Shown: positions 1 to 6,116 of the stretch, piece by piece | Position numbering within the stretch: position 1 is the stretch's first letter | Layout: the number at the start of each line of letters is the position of its first letter | Assembly (NCBI GenBank): GCA_016926315.1 | Contig: JAFGOU010000390.1 | Span: 1-9,482, forward strand | Source: Chitinispirillaceae bacterium | GTDB taxonomy: Bacteria > Fibrobacterota > Chitinivibrionia > Chitinivibrionales > Chitinispirillaceae | DNA: 9,482 nt | Direction: 5' to 3' | Program-made: the position numbers and the translations under genes | The notes under the pieces: generated by a model | Told to the model about the DNA's origin: nothing | The model's database searches: none | What the model saw: the letters and a program-made list of their open reading frames with translations, nothing else

Positions 1-14
1 AAAAAGATTTCTCT

Positions 15-41
15 CCCGCTTACGCGGGCTCGAAATGACAG
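15..41. repeat. Partial dispersed intergenic repeat (GCTC-N4-TGACAG type)
   Basis: A 5-bp hairpin (cccgc 15-19, gcggg 24-28, loop ttac) runs straight into gctcgaaatgacag at 28-41. The GCTC-N4-TGACAG ending is shared with the repeats at 3273-3286 and 3301-3314. From memory, strings ending in CTCGAAATGACA are common in intergenic DNA of many environmental bacteria. No genome-wide count is available here, so membership of a dispersed family is inferred. Confidence 0.4.
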
Positions 42-50
42 TACCCTTTC

Positions 51-60
51 CACAATTGTG
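51..60. other. 10-bp perfect palindrome
   Basis: cacaattgtg is its own reverse complement. It lies just upstream of the candidate promoter at 72-100, a position where a repressor or activator could bind. A related half-site, acaatttt, follows at 66-73. An operator role is only a possibility, since a palindrome this short can occur by chance. Confidence 0.25.
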
Positions 61-71
61 TGCAGACAATT

Positions 72-100
72 TTGAGACGATTAATAAGAACCGACACTAT
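72..100 (+). promoter_or_regulatory. Candidate sigma-70 promoter for the two-gene secreted-protein operon
   Basis: TTGAGA at 72-77 matches the -35 consensus at five of six positions. After a 17-nt spacer, CACTAT at 95-100 matches the -10 consensus at three of six positions, including A at position 2 and T at position 6. Transcription would begin near 106-108, which places the inverted repeat at 118-166 in the 5' leader. The weak -10 and the unknown sigma factor preferences of this organism keep confidence low. Confidence 0.3.
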
Positions 101-117
101 GGACCTTGGTTGATATC

Positions 118-166
118 GGGCGTTTTTTCTGCACGGATCGACAATGTTTTGTCAGAAAAAACGCCC
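118..166 (+). promoter_or_regulatory. Perfect 14-bp inverted repeat forming a leader hairpin
   Basis: The left arm gggcgttttttctg (118-131) is the exact reverse complement of cagaaaaaacgccc (153-166), with a 21-nt loop. Inside the loop, acaa (141-144) can pair with ttgt (149-152), which lengthens the structure. It ends 15 nt before the Shine-Dalgarno sequence AGGAG (182-186) of the next gene. No T-run follows the right arm on either strand, so it is not a standard intrinsic terminator. It could stabilise the mRNA, bind a protein, or be the remnant of a small mobile repeat. Confidence 0.6.
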
Positions 167-193
167 TAAGCACCTAAACACAGGAGAATTTGT

Positions 194-883
194 ATGGTAC
201 AACTTCCGTTTTCTATTCCATGTGCTGTTTTTCTTGCAGTGACCTTGCTCTGCGCTGCGCTTGATGCCGGCCCCCAGAACAGGGAGGAAAAGGCTTTTTT
301 TTCCGTCAAAGATGCCCATGAAATGTTCCAAAAAGACACGACCTCATACGGCCGCGAGCGGCTGATCAGAAACGCCGCGCAACGGCACGCCGAGGAACCG
401 GGCGCCTTTTCAAAAAAGGATTTTATCCCGCTGATACAGTCCGGCCTCAATGATGCGGACCAGAAGGTCGTCCGGACTTCGCTGCGGGCGAACAAACAAA
501 TCGGAATCGATGAGACGGTCGATGATGTAATAACGGTCTATCATGATGCGGGCAACCGGTTCGGCTGTTACGCGGAACTGGTCAAAGGAGAGGCCCTGCA
601 TGCGCTGGCCGCGACCAGACGTGGTTCCGCAAAAACGGTTGTTGTAACAGCGCTCTGGGACGAGAATGACCCACTGTTCGGCGCCACGGCGCTCCAGGCG
701 ATAGCCTCTTCAAACGATGTCTCGTACCTACCCGAACTTCAGAAATACGCCGAGAAAATGAAACTGGAAATCGAACAAAGGCGGAACAGGGTGCATGACC
801 CCATGGAATTGTCCCCCTATATAGCGAACCTCAACCAGGCCCGAAAAATAGAAAAAACGCTGCTCGAACAAGGAGGCAGATAA
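194..883 (+). CDS. Exported HEAT-like alpha-helical protein of unknown function
   Basis: This is a 229-residue protein that I do not recognise as a named family. Residues 1-25 look like a Sec signal peptide: a short start, a hydrophobic core at about 8-22, and a possible cleavage after LDA. No lipobox is evident, because Cys20 is preceded by TLL. The mature part is nearly all predicted helix. Segments at about 77-104, 108-141 and 147-175 have the spacing and hydrophobic pattern of HEAT or armadillo repeats, including stretches such as GATALQAIASS. Residues 180-225 look like a charged, amphipathic C-terminal helix. The start is supported by AGGAG at 182-186, 7 nt before ATG. The stop lies 2 nt before the protease-like gene, whose Shine-Dalgarno sequence is inside this reading frame, so the two are probably translationally coupled. 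A scaffold, chaperone or inhibitor role for the neighbour is inference only. Confidence 0.8.
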   Translation: MVQLPFSIPCAVFLAVTLLCAALDAGPQNREEKAFFSVKDAHEMFQKDTTSYGRERLIRNAAQRHAEEPGAFSKKDFIPLIQSGLNDADQKVVRTSLRANKQIGIDETVDDVITVYHDAGNRFGCYAELVKGEALHALAATRRGSAKTVVVTALWDENDPLFGATALQAIASSNDVSYLPELQKYAEKMKLEIEQRRNRVHDPMELSPYIANLNQARKIEKTLLEQGGR

Positions 884-885
884 CC

Positions 886-3048
886 ATGAGAACCGATAGA
901 ACCCTATGCATGGCAGCTCTGTTGTGCGTGACCTTTGCGGTAACCTCCGCGTACAGCAAAATAGCGGTAATAGTCGACAATGGTTTGTATAGAAGCAACC
1001 CCACTCTCATTAAAGACTATATCGAAGATCTTGAAATCTATACCGGGAAAAGAGTGGTGCTCGATTGGTCATCATACAATACGGATCCAGCATACCTCAG
1101 GTCCAGACTCCGTAATATGTATGCCTCCGATGCGATTGACCGGCTTGAGGGAGCGATCTTCATCGGCGATTTGCCTTTCGTATATTATGAGGAGAGGGGT
1201 AATTGCATAGGAGATAACTGCTGGAATCCCGAGTATTTTCCCTGTGATCTCTACTTCATGGACCTCGACGGTACGTGGACCGACACAGAGGGATTTTCAG
1301 GTGTATTCGACGGCCATTCTGGTGCGATCGCGGCTGAAATTTGGGTCTCCAGGATCATGCCTTCAACGATACCGGCCATGGGCTCGGAGGAGAAGATACT
1401 GTCAGACTACTTCAAGCGGGTACGCACCCGCCTGGCCGGCTTTGAGTACGATTCGGAACACCGGGAAGAAGTGGTCGTGGCCAACACCTGTTGCCTTGAA
1501 TACGAGAAGGAACAGGGCTGGGCGGACGCCAGGCTCAATGTTTGGGGTGGTGCCTCGTTGCTGGGGTACTCAATTAACGAAGAACATCTCCGGTGTTCAA
1601 ACCTGTGCCTGTTCCATATTGATAATGATTCGTGGTCAAACCTTGTTTACCGTTTGCAAAACAGGATGAAGTACCTGTTTGTCGCTGAACATTCCAACCC
1701 CTCGTGTATTGGCACGTCCGAGACCTATTTCTCTAATAATGATTATATAAATTTGCCTTCGAGCCAGAATGTCGGCGCGAAGTTCTACAATCTATTCGCA
1801 TGCAGCGCATGCCGGTTTGACCAGAGAGATTTCATGGGCGGCCTTTTTGCCTGGACCGGAAACGGCCTGGTCTGCGTGGGGAGCACGAAACCCGGCGGCA
1901 TGCTGAATTTCGACACCTACAATGCGGAGCTGGGCAAAGGCGCCACCATTGGGGAAGCTTTCAAGCTTTGGCTCAACAAACACTGTCTTTTTTCCGGCAG
2001 AACGTATGCAGAAGTACACTGGCACTACGGCATGGTGATTCTCGGGACCGGGGAGTTGAAAATAAAGCCGTACCCCAAAGTTGATTTCATATGCAAACCG
2101 CTCATGGTCGGACAAAAGCTATCCGTCGCCCCGTCCTTTTCATTCGCGAACAACGAGCTTACGGTCAAGGGAGGAGGGAGCGCGGGAAGCGGCGGCGCCA
2201 CGAGCGACCGGTTCCATTTCCTGCACCAGGACCACAATGGCGACGGCTCGATTGTCGTGCAGGTGAAATCCATCAGCACAGGAACGAAAAACCAGGCGAG
2301 CGTTATGATGCGGGAAAATCTGGACGCCGGGAGCAGGTTTGTCAATATTTTTTACCAGTCTGGATGGCTGTATTACCGGTATCGTCTCCAGCCCAACACA
2401 GCAACCGCATTGAATACCATGGGGCAGGCAACACTGCCGATATTGCTCAAGTTAACGCGGGAAGGAAACGTGTTCAAGGCCTCCTGGAGCAAAAACGGTT
2501 CGACATGGTACAGCTATACCAAACCGGTCTCCTGTTCAATGGCCAAGGATAGCAAGGTCGGCCTCGGCGTTACCACCGGAAGCACCACGACCCTGGCGAC
2601 TGCCGTATTCAACAATATCTCCTTTCCGGTCCATCAGGTAATAAAAGCGACAAACAACGGTATCATGAATCCCTACAGGTTTATTTCCCGTGGCAATGCC
2701 AACTGGCAGGCGGACGGCAGGGTTTCCATCATCAGGTCCGGTGTCACAGGCGAATCACAGGAAAACGGCTTCAGGGCCATCGACGAAAACACCGGGTGGG
2801 CACAATCCGATTTCTGGTGGGCGGTATCTTCGGAAGCAAACCGGGATTTTCTGCAATTCTATATCGATGGATCTTTAAAAGACCAGATCAGCGGTGAAAG
2901 TTACAACGTGAACGATCATCGTACCTGGCCGCATATTTATTATTCCTATAGAAGCCCCGGTCTCCACAGCTATACCTGGCAATACAAGAAGGACTCGTTC
3001 AACTCAAAAGGCCAGGATCGCGGGTGGATATATTATCTGCATAAGTGA
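886..3048 (+). CDS. Secreted gingipain-like (C25 family) cysteine peptidase with two C-terminal beta-sandwich modules
   Basis: This 720-residue protein has a signal peptide at about 1-24 (hydrophobic 9-20, then SAYS). Residues 25-395 resemble the peptidase C25 fold. IFIGDLPFVYY (91-101) and DLYFMDLDGTW (121-131) match typical C25 core strands, EIWVSRIMPS (151-160) matches the conserved GRIP-type strand, and AEHS and ACSAC supply a putative His269/Cys306 dyad. His is followed by Ser rather than the usual Gly of clan CD, so activity is uncertain. Residues 410-580 resemble DUF1349/laminin-G-like sandwiches (ASVMMRENLDAGSRF). Residues 590-720 carry the motif series FYIDG, ISG, HSYTWQYKKD and DRGW, seen in surface-anchoring jelly-roll domains. 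The catalytic part starts right after the signal peptide, with no pro-domain. There are about 16 cysteines, so disulfides are possible. The start is supported by AGGAGG (871-876), 9 nt before ATG. Family assignment is from motif recognition only, and the substrate is unknown. Confidence 0.75.
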   Translation: MRTDRTLCMAALLCVTFAVTSAYSKIAVIVDNGLYRSNPTLIKDYIEDLEIYTGKRVVLDWSSYNTDPAYLRSRLRNMYASDAIDRLEGAIFIGDLPFVYYEERGNCIGDNCWNPEYFPCDLYFMDLDGTWTDTEGFSGVFDGHSGAIAAEIWVSRIMPSTIPAMGSEEKILSDYFKRVRTRLAGFEYDSEHREEVVVANTCCLEYEKEQGWADARLNVWGGASLLGYSINEEHLRCSNLCLFHIDNDSWSNLVYRLQNRMKYLFVAEHSNPSCIGTSETYFSNNDYINLPSSQNVGAKFYNLFACSACRFDQRDFMGGLFAWTGNGLVCVGSTKPGGMLNFDTYNAELGKGATIGEAFKLWLNKHCLFSGRTYAEVHWHYGMVILGTGELKIKPYPKVDFICKPLMVGQKLSVAPSFSFANNELTVKGGGSAGSGGATSDRFHFLHQDHNGDGSIVVQVKSISTGTKNQASVMMRENLDAGSRFVNIFYQSGWLYYRYRLQPNTATALNTMGQATLPILLKLTREGNVFKASWSKNGSTWYSYTKPVSCSMAKDSKVGLGVTTGSTTTLATAVFNNISFPVHQVIKATNNGIMNPYRFISRGNANWQADGRVSIIRSGVTGESQENGFRAIDENTGWAQSDFWWAVSSEANRDFLQFYIDGSLKDQISGESYNVNDHRTWPHIYYSYRSPGLHSYTWQYKKDSFNSKGQDRGWIYYLHK

Positions 3049-3089
3049 CAGGGGAAAACGCAGGCGCCTGATTCAGACGCATGTCATAC

Positions 3090-3128
3090 GGTCATGGCGA
3101 TTTCGGCACGAAATCGCCATGACCTTTT
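3090..3128 (+). terminator. Intrinsic terminator of the secreted-protein operon
   Basis: The arms ggtcatggcgatttc (3090-3104) and gaaatcgccatgacc (3110-3124) are perfectly complementary over 15 bp, with a 5-nt loop (ggcac) and TTTT at 3125-3128. It lies 42 nt after the stop codon of the protease-like gene. On the - strand the same hairpin has no T-tract, so its main effect should be on + strand transcripts, although the stem may also block read-through from the converging ABC operon. Confidence 0.8.
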
Positions 3129-3170
3129 AACGGCCGTTTTGTTCCTGAGGGTTACACCGTATTATTCGAC

Positions 3171-3216
3171 CGTGGTGATGCACCCTTTCCGGGCGACCGG
3201 CGTGTCGCCCACCACG
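3171..3216. other. Bulged inverted repeat between converging operons
   Basis: cgtggt (3171-3176) pairs with accacg (3211-3216). Immediately inside the right arm, gggcgac (3191-3197) pairs with gtcgccc (3204-3210), giving 13 stacked pairs on the 3' side with a 14-nt bulge at 3177-3190. It lies downstream of the importer operon, which has no other obvious terminator, but no T-run follows on either strand. It may slow polymerase or protect the mRNA 3' end. That role is a guess. Confidence 0.35.
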
Positions 3217-3243
3217 ATATCAACCGGCTCTTTTCAGTAAATT

Positions 3244-3314
3244 GACCCTTCACTTCGGCGACCCTTCGACAAGCTCAGGGTGACAGCTCAGGGCAGGCTG
3301 GCTCAGGGTGACAG
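3244..3314. repeat. Short repeat cluster (GCTCAGGGTGACAG units)
   Basis: gctcagggtgacag occurs exactly at 3273-3286 and 3301-3314. A diverged copy (gctcagggcaggct) lies between them at 3286-3299. Just upstream, gaccctt appears twice (3244-3250 and 3260-3266), the second as part of cccttcgacaagctcaggg, whose ends are complementary. From memory, this last string is a widespread intergenic repeat in environmental bacterial genomes. The cluster ends 12 nt past the stop of the last ABC gene, so it lies in the 3' region of that operon. Confidence 0.6.
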
Positions 3315-3326
3315 GGGGGGATCAAA

Positions 3327-4118
3327 TCACCGTGAAATCCACTGTTTATGAATATCGGGAATATCGTCGAGCAACTGCACCGTATACTTGCTTTCCGGCT
3401 GCTGGGTGACGTCGTCGGGCGGACCCTGCTCCACGATTTTCCCCCGGTGCATGATGAACAGCCGGTCGCTCACGTAGTAGGCCAGGCCGATATCGTGGGT
3501 AATGAACACGATGGTCATGCTGAGTTCGGCTTTGAGCTTCATGAGGTAGTCGAGGATGTTGGCCCGCACGCAGGCGTCGACCATGCTCGTGGGCTCGTCG
3601 GCAATGAGCACCTTTGGCCGCAGAATGAATATCCTCGCGAGAAGCATGCGCTGCATCTGGCCGCCCGAAAGCTCGAACGGGTACTTTCCCTCGATCTCCG
3701 GCGGCTTGATGTTCACCGCCAGAAGCGCTTGGTCGACCCGCTCTTCCATCTCCCTGCGCGACGGTTTTTCGGCCATGATGCCGAACGACGCCTTGAGCTG
3801 CGAACGGATGGTAAAAAACTGATTGAAGCAGGAAAACGGATCCTGGAACACGGGCTGTACTTCGCGCCAGTGAAGGCGAGGGTTGCCGATCGGTTTTCTT
3901 TTGTAAAGAAACCTCCCGGCCGTGGGTTTGATGAGCCCGAGCATGATCTTGGCGAGTACGCTCTTTCCGCAACCCGAGCCGCCCACGAGCGATACGATCT
4001 CCTGGTCCGCAATGGCAAAGGTCACGTCGTCCACCGCGTGGACCTGTTTTTTCCCGTGGCCGAAGGTGGTGGTGACGTTGGTTGCGGAAAAGACCGCGGT
4101 TTCAGGTTGCGTAGACAC
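3327..4118 (-). CDS. ABC transporter ATPase, OppF/DppF type, short form
   Basis: This is one of the two ATPases that power the Opp/Dpp-type importer. The 263 residues hold a complete nucleotide-binding domain: Walker A GGSGCGKS (46-53), Q-loop Gln92, signature LSGGQ (150-154), Walker B VLIADE (170-175), D-loop Asp181 and switch His208. The usual SALD after Walker B is SMVD. OppF proteins are typically about 310-330 residues and end in an oligopeptide-transporter domain. This one stops shortly after a remnant-like segment (KYTVQLLDDIP) and has no cysteine cluster. The start codon is GTG at 4118, inside the end of the preceding ATPase gene (17-nt overlap), with an AAAGGCAGG-like ribosome site just upstream. 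This suggests translational coupling and matched amounts of the two ATPases. It is the last gene of the operon. Confidence 0.9.
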   Translation of the reverse strand: MSTQPETAVFSATNVTTTFGHGKKQVHAVDDVTFAIADQEIVSLVGGSGCGKSVLAKIMLGLIKPTAGRFLYKRKPIGNPRLHWREVQPVFQDPFSCFNQFFTIRSQLKASFGIMAEKPSRREMEERVDQALLAVNIKPPEIEGKYPFELSGGQMQRMLLARIFILRPKVLIADEPTSMVDACVRANILDYLMKLKAELSMTIVFITHDIGLAYYVSDRLFIMHRGKIVEQGPPDDVTQQPESKYTVQLLDDIPDIHKQWISR

Positions 4119-5073
4119 AACGGACCTGCCTTTCAGCGACGATGCGGATCTCCTGCTTGTTTTTACTGCAGTCGGGCCGCGCCACGGGACAGCGGTCGGC
4201 GAACCGGCACCCGAAAATGGGTTTTGCGAGGTTCGGCGGCGCGCCCTCTATGGCCACCGGCTTTTTCTGCTTCTGGCCCGGTTCGGCCGACAGCATGGCG
4301 CCCATGAGCGCGCGGGTATACGGATGGCGCGGATCGAAGATCACCTGCTGCGTGGTGCCGAGCTCCACGATTTCGCCGGCGTACATGATGGCGATGCGGC
4401 CCGCCACGTGGCGAAGGAGGGGCAGCTCGTGGGTGATGAAGATCATGGTGGAAAAGATGCCCTTGTCAAGTAGGTCGAAGATCATCTTGATCACCGACTT
4501 CTGCGTGGTCACGTCGAGGGCCGAGGTCGGCTCGTCCGCGATCACCATCTGCGGGTTGAGCAGGGTGGAGATCGCGATGACCGAACGTTGCCGCATGCCG
4601 GCCGTGAGCTGGATGGGAAAAGAGTTGAGCACATGGTCGGCGTCCATGCCGATGAGGGTGAACCGCTCGCGCAGCCGGGCGTACATCTCCTGCTTTTTGC
4701 CGCCTTTTTCATGGCTCGCGATCATGTCGATCGCCAGGTCCTTGATTTTCCTCGTGGGATTGAGCGAGTTGAACGCACCCTGGGGGATCATGGCCACCTT
4801 GCGGCCAAGGACGTTTTTCCGCACCTCGGCCGGCGCGCGGTTCATGATCGACTCGCCGGCCACGCGCACGTCCCCCGAGGTCGGGTGGAGCGGCGGGATG
4901 AAAAGGCCCATGCAGCCGTTGACGAGTGTGGATTTTCCGCAGCCCGACTCGCCGGCAATGCCGAGCACCTCGCCTTTTTCCATTGAAAAGGAGACGTCGG
5001 ACACGGCGTGGATTTTTTCGCCGAACCGCGTGAGGTAGTGCAGGGAAAGTTTGTCGACTTCAAAAATCGGCAT
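4102..5073 (-). CDS. ABC transporter ATPase, OppD/DppD type, with degenerate signature
   Basis: This is the first ATPase of the importer, and at 323 residues it is of normal family length. It has Walker A GESGCGKS (41-48), Q-loop Gln98, Walker B MVIADE (176-181), D-loop SALD and switch His215. The ABC signature reads LTAGM (156-160) instead of the common LSGGM/LSGGQ. I checked the codons (CTC ACG GCC GGC ATG), so this is not a translation slip. The C-terminal oligopeptide-transporter domain is present, with HPYTRALM and Cys289, Cys295, Cys302 and Cys319 in the spacing that binds an iron-sulfur cluster in some DppD proteins. ATG is preceded by a good AGGAG (5079-5083) at 5 nt. This fits independent initiation after the 205-bp gap that separates it from the second permease gene. 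Confidence 0.92.
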   Translation of the reverse strand: MPIFEVDKLSLHYLTRFGEKIHAVSDVSFSMEKGEVLGIAGESGCGKSTLVNGCMGLFIPPLHPTSGDVRVAGESIMNRAPAEVRKNVLGRKVAMIPQGAFNSLNPTRKIKDLAIDMIASHEKGGKKQEMYARLRERFTLIGMDADHVLNSFPIQLTAGMRQRSVIAISTLLNPQMVIADEPTSALDVTTQKSVIKMIFDLLDKGIFSTMIFITHELPLLRHVAGRIAIMYAGEIVELGTTQQVIFDPRHPYTRALMGAMLSAEPGQKQKKPVAIEGAPPNLAKPIFGCRFADRCPVARPDCSKNKQEIRIVAERQVRCVYAT

Positions 5074-5106
5074 GGCTGCTCCTGTTGACCTCTACACAAG
5101 AAAGCG

Positions 5107-5266
5107 CACCGCAGAGACGCAAAGGGCGCAGAGAAAAAAACATTGACCATAAAAATGCTGCGAGAATGGACACATCATGAAGCAAGGGTAATGCCGGAGA
5201 TCTATTTTTGGTGTGTTTTTTCATTTTTACCATTCTCTTCTCAGCGTCCTCGGCGTCTCTGCGGTG
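5107..5266. repeat. Inverted pair of a CACCGCAGAGACGC dispersed repeat
   Basis: caccgcagagacgc at 5107-5120 is repeated in reverse complement at 5253-5266, an exact 14-bp match. The similarity extends inward to about 29 bp (5107-5135 against 5266-5238) with four mismatches. A further 8-bp inverted pair, gagaatgg (5162-5169) and ccattctc (5230-5237), lies inside. The element fills most of the 205-bp gap between the second permease and first ATPase genes. From memory, this core is an intergenic repeat seen in many environmental genomes. It may fold in the operon mRNA and influence expression of the two ATPase genes. No transposase is present. Confidence 0.65.
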
Positions 5267-5278
5267 AAAAAGTTTTTT

Positions 5279-6112
5279 CTATTTCCGCAACCGCGGGTTG
5301 AACACGCCTTCCATAGACGTATTGATGACATACAGGGCGAACACGACCATTGAGATGAGCACCGTGGCCGGAATGAACGCCCACCACGCTCCGTCCGACA
5401 GCGCCTCGTTGCGCATGGAGTCGTTGAGTATCGTGCCGAGGGAGACCGTGTCGTAGGGCCCGAGCCCGATCATGCTGATGCACGACTCCGAAATGATCCC
5501 GCTCGCGGTCTGGATGATGAACACCATGAACACGTACGAAGCCAGGTACGGTATGATGTGCTTGATCACGATGCCGAATGTGCCGTCGCCGTTGACGCGG
5601 GCGAGCGCGATATGGTCGCGGGTCTTGAGGCTCGACGACTGGGCGCGAACGGCGCGGGCGCTCCAGGTCCAGCTTGTAAACGCTATGATAATGGCAATCA
5701 GGGTCAACGACCGGCCTTCGGTAAGGCTCGCCGAAATGAGGATGAGCACCACGAACTGCGGGATCACCACGAACAGGTTGGTGAGGAGCGTGATCAGTTC
5801 GTCCTGCCAGCCGCCCTTGAAACCCGCATACACGCCGAGAAGGGTTCCGGTGATGGTGGCTACTATTCCGGCAAGCAGACCCACGTAAAGCGACGACCGC
5901 AGTCCTTCGATGAGCAGCGACACCATGTCGATGCCCATGTGGTTGGTGCCCAGCCAGTGCTCTCCCGAGGGCGGTAGCATGGGAGCGGATACCGCCTTGA
6001 CATCGATAGGGTAAAACAGGGGGAACAGCAGGGCGAGAGCGATGGTCAGGATAAAAATGGTGATCCCGACCAGAAAGAACGGCGACTTGAAAAGGTTCAG
6101 GAACATTTTCAT
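5279..6112 (-). CDS. ABC transporter permease, OppC/DppC type
   Basis: This is the second inner-membrane subunit of the importer, at 277 residues. A hydrophobic segment near 11-33 is followed by a periplasmic stretch ending in the OppC-typical HWLGTNHMGIDM (52-63), and then about five more membrane segments (near 74-97, 107-128, 134-150, 190-210 and 243-265). The cytoplasmic EAA loop that contacts the ATPases is at about 165-190, with the conserved glycine at 175 and HIIP at 185-188. The later signature ESCISMIGLG (209-218) is a recognisable variant of the family's EAGLSFLGLG. ATG lies 4 nt beyond the stop of the other permease, so the two are surely co-transcribed and probably translationally coupled. 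The stop is TAG, after which the repeat-filled gap begins. Confidence 0.92.
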   Translation of the reverse strand: MKMFLNLFKSPFFLVGITIFILTIALALLFPLFYPIDVKAVSAPMLPPSGEHWLGTNHMGIDMVSLLIEGLRSSLYVGLLAGIVATITGTLLGVYAGFKGGWQDELITLLTNLFVVIPQFVVLILISASLTEGRSLTLIAIIIAFTSWTWSARAVRAQSSSLKTRDHIALARVNGDGTFGIVIKHIIPYLASYVFMVFIIQTASGIISESCISMIGLGPYDTVSLGTILNDSMRNEALSDGAWWAFIPATVLISMVVFALYVINTSMEGVFNPRLRK

Positions 6113-6116
6113 GGCG

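Noticed and set aside
3273..3314. Short repeats as a CRISPR array
   Set aside because: The units are 14 bp and adjoin with no regular unique spacers, and there are no cas genes.
3348..5038. Long + strand open frames (up to 319 codons) opposite the two ATPases
   Set aside because: Both ATPases show all nucleotide-binding motifs on the - strand. The + strand frames have compositional bias, no domains and no ribosome sites, so they are shadows.
5107..5266. Inverted repeats as ends of an insertion sequence
   Set aside because: Only about 130 bp lie between the arms, with no transposase remnant and no obvious target-site duplication. A dispersed intergenic repeat explains it better.
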